Source: Sphingomonadales bacterium (lineage in GTDB: Bacteria; Pseudomonadota; Alphaproteobacteria; Sphingomonadales; Sphingomonadaceae). From it: a DNA stretch of 11,780 nucleotides. The stretch spans positions 1 to 11,780 of the forward strand of contig JAGWVC010000116.1 of assembly GCA_018971065.1 (NCBI GenBank), given 5' to 3'. Position numbers and translations under genes: made by a program. This document shows positions 5,887 through 11,780 of the stretch, piece after piece. The notes below the pieces were generated by a model, which did not search any database, was not told the origin of the DNA, and was given only the letters and a program-made list of their open reading frames with translations. Every line of letters begins with the position of its first letter. Position 1 is the first letter of the stretch.

Positions 5887-7161
5887 TCAGAAATCCGCCA
5901 TGCGGCGGCGGTAAACGGACAGCAGGCGGCGCACCATCGCCTCGTGCCGGGCGTCGGGCGTCACCGTCGCGGTATCGGCGGGCAGGTGCGCGCGCAGCTC
6001 GGCAAACGGGACCGTGCGCAAAGTCGGCGCCTCGGGCGTGCGGCTGGGGCGGAAGAACCGGAATGCGTGCAGGTTCAGCGCCCGCCCCGAGGCGTCGAGC
6101 CAGTTGGGCGTGCCCGGATCGCGCCAGGAAACGACGATCCGCACCCGCCCGTCGCTGTCGGTCACCGCCTGGTGCGAATTGATCGACGACATCCGCGCCC
6201 ACCAGTCGATGTTCTCGTATTGCAGGTTGAACAGCGCGTTGTTCCAGTACAGCGCGCCGGGATCGGCGAATTCGATGATCACCGCCTCGTCCGGCCCGCA
6301 GCGGATGTGGCCGGGGTAATAGTGCGTGCCCTCGAACGCGCCGGGGATCACCAGTTCCTTCGGCTGCACCGGATCGGCGGCCAGATGGGCATCGACGCCG
6401 GCGCGGCAGAAATCGGTGTGGACGCGCAGCAGGTTCACCAGCCGGTCGAACCGCGCCTCCGCCGTCTCGCGGGTCAGCAGCTTTGCCGGGAAGCGCTGGC
6501 TTTCCATGCGGATGGTCAGGTCGGCCGGGTCCTCGCGCTCCCAGTCGCCATAGTATTGCCGGCTGTGCAGTTCGCACGGGCCGTCGGGAATCGGCAGCCA
6601 TAGCGCATCACCCAGATCGGCGGGCGGTTCGTGGCTCAGCACGATGTCCACCTGCCCGCCGGGTTGTAGCTTTTCGGGGTGGTCGAGGTTGTTGACCAGT
6701 GCATGGGTCTTCCAGCCGACCAGGTCGCAGGCGTGCCCGGCGTAAGTGGTCAACTGGATGATCGCCGCCGAACCGCGCGCGCCGGTGATGCGATAGCGGT
6801 AGGCGCCGTGCAGGATCACCGAATGGTACATGCAATCGGGCGAGGGGAGCTGGAAGTTGATCCGGCTGGTCGCGCCCATCTTGGCAAAGGCCGGGTTCTC
6901 GTAATCGGCCTCGACATAGGCGGAATGGCCGAAGTTCACATCGCGCAGCAGGTGGCGCAGCGCCTCGTGCGTATCCAGTTCGCGGCCTTCAACCGGTCGC
7001 CCGGTGATGTGCCGTTCCAGCTTGTAGCGCATCGCCTCCACCAGCCGGTCCAGTTGCGCGTTGGCATACGCCAGCGCGGTGCTGTCGCTGGAGAAATCGG
7101 CCGGGACTTCGGCGCTTTCGGTTCGCGCGAAGTTGGTCTGGCTCATCACCGAATCGGACAT
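5887..7161 (-). CDS. Uncharacterised protein, DUF1214-like
   Basis: This 424-residue soluble protein has no signal peptide or membrane segment. Recognisable stretches are YHSVILHGAYRYRITGARG (112-130), LWLPIPDGPCELHSRQYYGD (187-206) and, near the C-terminus, VSWRDPGTPNWLDASGR (344-360). The last resembles the PNWLD-type segment of DUF1214-like proteins, often found beside sulfotransferase and oxidoreductase genes in sphingomonads and actinobacteria. That assignment is from memory and moderate. No catalytic residues can be assigned. The start is the ATG at 7161, which has AGGAG 8 nt upstream; the GTG at 7170 touches that site and is too close. The AGGAG overlaps the TAG stop of the upstream SDR gene, so translation is probably coupled. 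Its conserved-looking aromatic and histidine clusters suggest binding of a hydrophobic ligand, which is speculation. Confidence 0.8.
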   Translation of the reverse strand: MSDSVMSQTNFARTESAEVPADFSSDSTALAYANAQLDRLVEAMRYKLERHITGRPVEGRELDTHEALRHLLRDVNFGHSAYVEADYENPAFAKMGATSRINFQLPSPDCMYHSVILHGAYRYRITGARGSAAIIQLTTYAGHACDLVGWKTHALVNNLDHPEKLQPGGQVDIVLSHEPPADLGDALWLPIPDGPCELHSRQYYGDWEREDPADLTIRMESQRFPAKLLTRETAEARFDRLVNLLRVHTDFCRAGVDAHLAADPVQPKELVIPGAFEGTHYYPGHIRCGPDEAVIIEFADPGALYWNNALFNLQYENIDWWARMSSINSHQAVTDSDGRVRIVVSWRDPGTPNWLDASGRALNLHAFRFFRPSRTPEAPTLRTVPFAELRAHLPADTATVTPDARHEAMVRRLLSVYRRRMADF

Positions 7162-7172
7162 ATCTGCCACTC

Positions 7173-7964
7173 CTAGTGGTTGATGTCGGCGGGGATTGCA
7201 GGGCGCTCACCTGCCTTGGGCAGCACCAGCCCGGTGCCCACCACCGCGCCGCCATCCGCGACCAGCGCGTGGCCGTTGACGTAGGATGCCGCGGGCGAGA
7301 CCAGGAATTCCAGCACCGATGCCATCTCGTCCGGCTCGGCCCAGCGTTGCAGCGGCACGGATCGGGCCATTGCCTCGGCATGGCCGGGGGCGACCTGCTT
7401 GATCGCCTCGGTCATGCCGGTGAACGTGGGGCCGGGGCACAGCGCGTTGATGCGGATGTTTTCCCAGCCCAGCTCGCGCGACAGGCTTTTCACCAGCCCG
7501 ATCACCGCGTGCTTGGTGGCGCAATAGGCCCAGTTCTCGGCATCGCCGGCCACGCCCATCGTGGATGAGGTCAGCGTGATCGCGCCGCCGCCGGCGCGGC
7601 GCAGCGCCGGCAGCGCCGCCTTGATGCCCTTCACCGGCCCGGTCAGGTTCACCGCGACAACCCTCTCGAACCCGGCGATGTCCAGCGCGTCGATGCTGCC
7701 GCCGCCGGTGATCCCCGCGTTGAGGATCGCCGCGTCGAGCCGCCCGAACCGCGCTTCCGCCTTGGCCACCATCGCCGCGTTTTCGGCTTCGGATGTCACG
7801 TCGGCGGCGAACGGGACGACGTGTTCCACCGCCACCGCCCACGCCAGCTTTTCGGCGTCGCGATCGACCGCCAGCACCGACCAGCCGTTGCGCGCCAGCC
7901 GTTCGGCGGTGGCGCGGCCGATGCCGCTGGCGGCGCCGGTGACGAGGGCAACCTTGCGTTCCAT
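7173..7964 (-). CDS. Short-chain dehydrogenase/reductase (SDR), NAD-type
   Basis: This 263-residue classical SDR is predicted to oxidise or reduce an alcohol/ketone pair. The cofactor loop TGAASGIG is at 9-16 and NAG at 82-84. Asn106, Ser134, Tyr147 and Lys151 (YCATK) form the catalytic tetrad. Asp34 at the end of the second strand favours NAD(H) over NADP(H). A C-terminal tail of about 20 residues follows the usual VADGG end and may help in oligomer contacts. The ATG at 7964 has AGGA 8-11 nt upstream. It is the second gene of the minus-strand operon, 9 bp from the preceding SDR stop and overlapping the next gene's ribosome site. The substrate is unknown; a ring hydroxyl of the compound handled by the locus is a reasonable guess. 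Confidence 0.93.
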   Translation of the reverse strand: MERKVALVTGAASGIGRATAERLARNGWSVLAVDRDAEKLAWAVAVEHVVPFAADVTSEAENAAMVAKAEARFGRLDAAILNAGITGGGSIDALDIAGFERVVAVNLTGPVKGIKAALPALRRAGGGAITLTSSTMGVAGDAENWAYCATKHAVIGLVKSLSRELGWENIRINALCPGPTFTGMTEAIKQVAPGHAEAMARSVPLQRWAEPDEMASVLEFLVSPAASYVNGHALVADGGAVVGTGLVLPKAGERPAIPADINH

Positions 7965-7973
7965 GTCTGCTTC

Positions 7974-8732
7974 CTATCCTGCCGAAATCTGCCAGCCGCC
8001 GCTGGAATCGATCACCTGTCCGGTCAGCCACGATGCCATGTCGCTGGCGAAGAACGTGATCGCGCGGGCTATATCGGCCGGTTCACCGGCGCGGCCCAGC
8101 GGCGTTACGCTGCGAATCCATGCGTTGGTCGCCTCGTCGTCGGCCAGGCTGGCGTCGGAATATTCGCCGCGCGTCAGGCCGGGGCAGACCACGTTGATTC
8201 GCACCCCCAGCGGGCCAAGCTCGGGCGCCAGCGTCCGTGCCAACTGGTTCAGCCCGGCCTTGCTGGCGCCATAGACCGACAGCTTCTGCGTCGGCGTCAG
8301 CACATAGCGCGAGGCGGTGGACGAGACGATGACGATGTTGCCGCCACTGGCCTCAAGGTACGGCAGCGCCTGCTTGATGAAGCGCGTTGTGGCCGACAGG
8401 TTGGTGCCGAAGATCGTCTCGATCTCGTCGTCGCTGGTTTCGGCAAAGGTCTTCCACAATTGCGCGCCGGCGTTGCTGACCAGCACGTCCAGCCTGCCGT
8501 GGCGATCGATCACCGTGGCCAGCGCCCGCGCCCGGTCCTCGGCATCGCACAGGTCCATGCAGACGTGGCTGATCGCGCCGGGCGCCAGCGCGCAAGTCTC
8601 CAGCAGCTTGTCCTCGCGCCGGGCGGCGATGACCACGTGCGCGCCCTGGGCCGCGAACATCAGCGCGGTGCCCTTGCCGATGCCGGTGCCCGCACCGGTG
8701 ATCAGCGCAACCTTGCCATCCAACATGCCCAT
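7974..8732 (-). CDS. Short-chain dehydrogenase/reductase (SDR), NADP-type
   Basis: This 252-residue classical SDR is the first gene of the minus-strand operon. TGAGTGIG lies at 12-19 and NAG at 87-89. Asn111, Ser138, Tyr154 and Lys158 (YGASK) fit the catalytic tetrad, with a slightly longer Ser-Tyr gap than usual. Arg38-Arg39 after the second strand favour NADP(H), in contrast to the Asp34 of the next SDR. The pair could therefore act in opposite redox directions on the same hydroxyl, for example as an epimerising pair; this is inference. GGGGAG lies 11 nt before the ATG at 8732. A second in-frame ATG two codons on is possible. Confidence 0.93.
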   Translation of the reverse strand: MGMLDGKVALITGAGTGIGKGTALMFAAQGAHVVIAARREDKLLETCALAPGAISHVCMDLCDAEDRARALATVIDRHGRLDVLVSNAGAQLWKTFAETSDDEIETIFGTNLSATTRFIKQALPYLEASGGNIVIVSSTASRYVLTPTQKLSVYGASKAGLNQLARTLAPELGPLGVRINVVCPGLTRGEYSDASLADDEATNAWIRSVTPLGRAGEPADIARAITFFASDMASWLTGQVIDSSGGWQISAG

Positions 8733-8966
8733 GCGGGCTTTCTCCCCTGACTTCTGTCTTGCCGCCGATTTGAGCGGTGGCGGGGCGCGGTGGCAAGGGG
8801 CGACAGCGGGCAGTCAAATGGTGCCGCCTGCCGGGTCAACGCCGTTGTTGCGTCGATAGCCGCGCATTAAGGGCGGGTTAGCGGGAACCTGCGCCGTTGC
8901 CTGACATTTCAGCAGCACACCGGCCAGTACCACACCGGGCACTAACAGGCAGGCAGGAGACACGGC
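8733..8966. promoter_or_regulatory. Divergent control region between the SDR/sulfotransferase and epimerase operons
   Basis: This 234-bp gap separates two divergent operons and must hold their promoters, though no strong -35/-10 pair is clear in either direction. An imperfect inverted repeat, CTTGCCGCC (8758-8766) with GGTGGCAAG (8789-8797), and a direct repeat GCGGTGGC (8774-8781, 8787-8794) lie nearer the minus-strand operon. The GACCG-N9-CGGTC dyads of the receptor region are not found here. Confidence 0.5.
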
Positions 8967-9875
8967 ATGGAACAGGCTTTGGCGGGCGCGACATCGCGTG
9001 TCGCGATCGGCCGCGACGCCGGGTTCCGGGCCGAGATCGACCCGCTGGGCGCGCAATTGATGCGCTTGCGCGACCGAAACGGGCGCGATCTGCTGTGGGA
9101 TGGCGATCCAGCATTCTGGACCGGGCGCGCGCCGGTGCTGTTCCCGATCGTCGGTTCGCTGCGTGACAATCGCTATCGCTATCGCGGCCGGGACTATTCG
9201 CTGCCCCGCCACGGTTTCGCGCGCACCCTGCCGTGGCAGGTGGTCGATCATGGCGACGATCGCGCCACGCTGCGGCTGCGCGCGAACGCGGCGACGCTGG
9301 CGCACTACCCGTTCGCGTTCGAACTCGTGCTGACGTTCACGACCAGCGATTCCGCGCTGGCGGTGACCGTCGCGGTGTCGAACGCCGGGGAGGATGTCAT
9401 GCCGTTCAGCTTCGGCTTTCACCCGGCCTTGCGCTGGCCGTTCGCCGGCGGCGCGCGCGGCGATTACCGGCTGCGGTTCGATCGCGCCGAACCGGAGCTG
9501 ATCGCGCGGGTGGACGGCGCCGGGCTGATCGCGCGGCACGAAGCCAGCCCGGTCCACGGCCATGACCTGCCGCTGGACGACAGCCTGTTCGTGGATGATG
9601 CGCTGGTCTTTGCCGGGCTGTCCAGCGGGGCGGTGGAGTACGGCATCCCCGGCGGCGATCAGTTGCGCGTGGAATTCCCGCGCTTTCCCGATCTGGGGGT
9701 GTGGACGAAACCGGGTGCCGGCTACTTGTGCATCGAGCCCTGGCTGGGCCATGCCGACCCGGTGGCGCCATATGGCGAGATTTTCGCCAAGCCTGGCATT
9801 CGCGCGTTGCCGCCGGGGCAGGGCTGGGGGGCGACGATGACGATTGCGCTGCTGGCCGAAGGCGGCCGCCCGTGA
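8967..9875 (+). CDS. Aldose 1-epimerase family protein (mutarotase-like)
   Basis: This 302-residue protein is predicted to interconvert alpha and beta anomers of an aldose in the cytoplasm. GRAPVLFPIVGSLRDN (53-68) supplies a sugar-binding Arg54. His82 in RHGFAR and His152 in FGFHPALRW fit the two conserved histidines, and Glu257 in CIEPWLG fits the catalytic base. The short form, without long extra loops, resembles the LacX/YeaD-like branch, some members of which act on unusual or phosphorylated sugars. The ATG at 8967 has AGGAGA 7 nt upstream. The TGA stop overlaps the next gene's GTG start. As first gene before an SDR and a GH130-like enzyme, it probably supplies the anomer the dehydrogenase uses. 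Confidence 0.9.
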   Translation: MEQALAGATSRVAIGRDAGFRAEIDPLGAQLMRLRDRNGRDLLWDGDPAFWTGRAPVLFPIVGSLRDNRYRYRGRDYSLPRHGFARTLPWQVVDHGDDRATLRLRANAATLAHYPFAFELVLTFTTSDSALAVTVAVSNAGEDVMPFSFGFHPALRWPFAGGARGDYRLRFDRAEPELIARVDGAGLIARHEASPVHGHDLPLDDSLFVDDALVFAGLSSGAVEYGIPGGDQLRVEFPRFPDLGVWTKPGAGYLCIEPWLGHADPVAPYGEIFAKPGIRALPPGQGWGATMTIALLAEGGRP

Positions 9876-10642
9876 CCCGCCGCGTGGCTCTGGTGACCGG
9901 GGCGGAATCCGGAATCGGCGCGGCCTGCGCGGTCGCGTTGGCGCGGGCCGGGCACGACATCGGCGTGCTGTACTATCACGACGATGCGCTGGCCGAGGCG
10001 ACGCTGGCCGCCGTGGTGGAAGCCGGTGGCCGGGGCGTGACCGTTCGCGCCGACGTATCGCGTGAGACCGACGTGGAGGCGGCGTTCGATACCGTGATCG
10101 CGGCGCTGGGGCTGCCGACGGTGCTGGTCAACTCGGCCGGGATCAACCAGAGCGGGGTCAACGTGGCCGACATGAGCTTTGCCCAGTGGAAGGGCATGTT
10201 CGGGGCCGATCTCGATGGCGCGTTCCTGACCTCGCGGCGGATGGTGCGCGAACTGGCGAAGGCGCGGGCGCGGTCGGGCCGCATCGTCAACATCTCGTCG
10301 ATCCATGCCGAGGATGTCCGCGCCGGTGCGGCCGATTATTGCGCGGCCAAGGGCGCGTTAAGGCGCCTGACCGAGACGCTGGCGCTGGAAGTGGCAAAGG
10401 CTGGGATCACCGTCAACGCCGTCGCTCCCGGCATGATCCTGACGCCGATGAACGCGCGCGCCGTGGCCGATGCCGACTGGCGCGGCAAGCTGGAGGCGAA
10501 CGTGCCCGCCGGGCGTGCCGGCAGGCCCGAGGAAGTGGCCGATCTGGTGGCATTCCTGGCTTCGGACCAGGCAGGGTATGTTACCGGCGCCACCTTCACC
10601 ATCGATGGCGGGCTGTCGCTGCTGCTGGCGATGGGCGCATGA
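9872..10642 (+). CDS. SDR oxidoreductase, possibly sugar 1-dehydrogenase-like
   Basis: This 256-residue classical SDR has TGAESGIG (9-16), NSAG (87-90), Ser143, Tyr156 and Lys160 (YCAAK). The C-terminal stretch with GRPEEVADLVAFLAS (217-231) and VTGATFTIDGG (237-247) is common to FabG and glucose 1-dehydrogenase-type enzymes. The start is the GTG at 9872, which overlaps the epimerase stop as GTGA and puts the cofactor loop at the expected distance from the N-terminus. The same frame stays open upstream to 9701, but that lies wholly inside the epimerase gene. GAAGG about 9 nt upstream could serve as ribosome site. Because a mutarotase gene precedes it and a glycosidase follows, oxidation of a free sugar is the preferred role. 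A keto-reductase acting on the aglycone is the main alternative. Confidence 0.92.
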   Translation: MTRRVALVTGAESGIGAACAVALARAGHDIGVLYYHDDALAEATLAAVVEAGGRGVTVRADVSRETDVEAAFDTVIAALGLPTVLVNSAGINQSGVNVADMSFAQWKGMFGADLDGAFLTSRRMVRELAKARARSGRIVNISSIHAEDVRAGAADYCAAKGALRRLTETLALEVAKAGITVNAVAPGMILTPMNARAVADADWRGKLEANVPAGRAGRPEEVADLVAFLASDQAGYVTGATFTIDGGLSLLLAMGA

Positions 10643-11544
10643 CGGGTTTGCCCGGCTTCACGGTGGAGGAAGTCCAGCCGGTCACCGTCCACGCCGGGGG
10701 TGATCTGGCCACGCGCGACCTGATGAGCCCGTTCGTATGGAAGCGCGACGATGGGCGCCATGCCATGCTGGTGCGCGGGGTACCGGCCAACGGGCTGTAC
10801 ACCACCGATACCGGCATGATCTGGTATGGCGAAAGCGACGACGGCCTGTCGTTCACCATGCGCGACCGGCCGTCGCTGACGCCGGGACCGGATTTCCTGG
10901 ATGCCGGCGGCTGCGAGGACCCGACGCTGGTGATCGACGGCAAACGCTGGATCATCACGTACACCGGCGTGGACCATGCCCATGTCAGCGGGCAACTGCT
11001 TTACGCCACGGGTTCCGGCCCGGATGACCTGGTCAAGCAGGGTGTCGCGCTGGCGTCCTCCAAAACCCAGGGCAACACCAAGGAAGCGACGATCGGCCGC
11101 ACCGTCGATGGCCGCTGGCGGCTTTATTACGAATATGCGTCCGAAGAACATTCGCTGATCGGGCTGGCGCTGGGCGAGGGGGTGGCGGGGCCGTGGCACG
11201 AGCAGCCGCACCCGCTCGATCCGCGTCCGGGGCAGTGGGACGGCTGGCACCTGTCCACCGGGCCGATGTGGACCGCCGACCCCGACATGCCGGTGATGTT
11301 CTACAACGGCGCCACGCACGATGCCCACTGGCGGATCGGCTGGGTGGCGTTCGACAAGGACTATACCAGGGTGGTGGCGCGCTGCGACGGACCGCTGATC
11401 GTGCCCGATCCTTATCCCGGGCTGGCCGGCGTGGACATTGCCTTTGCCGCCAGTTGTCTGGACGATGCCGATGGCACCTGCTGGCTGTACTATTCGGTGG
11501 AGGACCGTTTCCTGCAACGGGCGCGGATCAGGCGGACGGCGTAG
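10639..11544 (+). CDS. GH130-like glycosidase/phosphorylase
   Basis: This 301-residue protein has the five-bladed propeller sequence pattern of glycoside hydrolase family 130. Features are GGCEDPTLV (90-98) matching the family EDP motif, WIITYTG (104-110), TKEATI (147-152), WHLSTGPMW (203-211), and YNGATHDAHWRIGWVAFD (222-239) leading to ARCDGPLIVPD (247-257). GH130 members are mostly inverting beta-mannoside phosphorylases, with some hydrolases. The protein is somewhat shorter than typical members, and KEA replaces the usual lysine-containing motif only partly, so specificity and phosphate use are open. The ATG overlaps the SDR stop as ATGA, giving translational coupling. No signal peptide is seen, so it acts in the cytoplasm on an imported glycoside. 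GH43/GH32-type propellers are a less likely alternative. The stop codon lies in the left arm of the hairpin at 11541-11583. Confidence 0.75.
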   Translation: MTGLPGFTVEEVQPVTVHAGGDLATRDLMSPFVWKRDDGRHAMLVRGVPANGLYTTDTGMIWYGESDDGLSFTMRDRPSLTPGPDFLDAGGCEDPTLVIDGKRWIITYTGVDHAHVSGQLLYATGSGPDDLVKQGVALASSKTQGNTKEATIGRTVDGRWRLYYEYASEEHSLIGLALGEGVAGPWHEQPHPLDPRPGQWDGWHLSTGPMWTADPDMPVMFYNGATHDAHWRIGWVAFDKDYTRVVARCDGPLIVPDPYPGLAGVDIAFAASCLDDADGTCWLYYSVEDRFLQRARIRRTA

Positions 11545-11590
11545 AGCGGGCTGCGTTAAATCTGAAACGTCAGCCCGCTCTACTTGTTTG
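11541..11590 (+). terminator. Long hairpin over the GH130-like stop codon, likely terminator
   Basis: GTAGAGCGGGCTG (11541-11553) and CAGCCCGCTCTAC (11571-11583) are a perfect 13-bp inverted repeat. The 17-nt loop can add a few pairs (CGTT with AACG). A T-rich but interrupted stretch, TTGTTTGTTG, follows. The TAG stop of the GH130-like gene is inside the left arm. The fold is strong, but the imperfect T-tract leaves open whether it works as a terminator or is only a repeat end. Confidence 0.55.
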
Positions 11591-11646
11591 TTGTCGCATC
11601 GTTTTAGGCAAAAAACCGGTTCCCACTTTTTCGCACGATGCTCTAG
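11542..11646. repeat. Composite palindromic repeat bounded by TAGAGC...GCTCTAG
   Basis: Two hairpins lie side by side: the 13-bp stem at 11541-11583, and a second with GCATCGT (11596-11602) pairing with ACGATGC (11635-11641) around AAACCGGTTCCCACTTTTTC (11613-11632). The block starts with TAGAGC and ends with GCTCTAG. From memory, the AACCGGTTCCCACTTTT core belongs to a widespread alphaproteobacterial intergenic repeat. It abuts the transposase stop, so it may include the insertion sequence end. Confidence 0.5.
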
Positions 11647-11780
11647 GACACCGACTCATTATGACGCAACCAGATACGGATAGCGGCGAGTTGGACTGAG
11701 GCGAGGAAGTTGTCGTCGCGTTTGTCGTAGCGGGTAGCCACAGCTCTGAAATGCTTGAGCTTGTTGAAGAAGCGCTCGAC
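11643..11780 (-). mobile_element. IS5-family transposase, C-terminal 45 residues (cut by window edge)
   Basis: The minus-strand frame enters from the right edge and ends at TAG (11643-11645). VERFFNKLKHFRAVATRYDK (1-20 of the visible part), NFLASVQLAAIRIWL (24-38) and the short tail match the C-terminal end of IS5-family DDE transposases, where the Glu of VERFF is the usual catalytic Glu. Only this end is in the window, so completeness and the far inverted repeat cannot be judged. The near inverted repeat should lie just left of the stop, within the composite repeat at 11542-11646. The element points toward the GH130-like gene but does not interrupt it. Confidence 0.88.

Noticed and set aside
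5879..6601. Upstream extension of the sulfotransferase frame to 633 residues
   Set aside because: The extra part lies out of frame over the DUF1214-like gene and is low-complexity; ATG 5878 has a ribosome site and starts a full-length sulfotransferase.
7162..7170. GTG 7170 as start of the DUF1214-like gene
   Set aside because: The AGGAG ribosome site is directly next to this GTG, leaving no spacing; ATG 7161 has 8 nt spacing.
8814..9752. 312-residue frame on the minus strand
   Set aside because: It is antisense to the aldose epimerase gene and has composition typical of a shadow frame.
9701..9871. Upstream extension of the third SDR
   Set aside because: The frame lies inside the epimerase gene and would put 57 non-SDR residues before the cofactor loop; GTG 9872 gives a normal SDR N-terminus.
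10336..11517. 393-residue frame on the minus strand
   Set aside because: It is antisense to the SDR and GH130-like genes, which have clear motifs and coupled starts.

Overview
This window looks like chromosomal DNA of a GC-rich alphaproteobacterium, most likely a member of the Sphingomonadales (Novosphingobium/Sphingobium-like). That call is an inference. It rests on high GC with strong third-position G/C, a TonB-dependent receptor of the kind sphingomonads carry in large numbers, a short dispersed repeat around 3932-3952, and an IS5-type transposase end. No rRNA, tRNA or CRISPR array was seen.

Layout. (1) 1-609, minus: N-terminal part of an acyl-CoA dehydrogenase-fold flavoprotein, cut by the window edge. 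(2) 610-807: divergent control region with two tandem copies of the dyad GACCG-N9-CGGTC, 23 bp apart. (3) 808-3854, plus: a TonB-dependent outer-membrane receptor, a strong intrinsic terminator, then a small VOC/glyoxalase-fold protein. (4) 3855-4699: a gene-poor stretch with palindromic and repeat-like DNA and a small, lower-GC (about 52%) predicted lipoprotein gene on minus, likely an acquired islet. (5) 8732 down to 4700, minus: a tight four-gene operon in the order SDR, SDR, uncharacterised DUF1214-like protein, sulfotransferase, with 8-11 bp gaps. (6) 8733-8966: divergent control region. (7) 8967-11544, plus: a three-gene operon with 4-bp start/stop overlaps: aldose 1-epimerase-like, SDR (sugar-dehydrogenase-like), GH130-like glycosidase or phosphorylase. 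(8) 11541-11780: a long perfect hairpin over the last stop codon, a palindromic repeat, and the C-terminal end of an IS5-family transposase running off the right edge.

How the parts may fit (inference). The receptor would import a bulky nutrient across the outer membrane. The flavoprotein, the two SDRs and the VOC protein suit oxidation of a hydroxylated or aromatic/alicyclic skeleton, and the sulfotransferase could add sulfate to a hydroxyl. The divergent operon suits sugar handling: bond cleavage by the GH130-like protein, anomer conversion by the mutarotase, oxidation by the third SDR. One reading is a locus for taking up and dismantling a glycosylated natural product such as a steroid, terpenoid or phenolic glycoside. 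Nothing in the sequence names the substrate.
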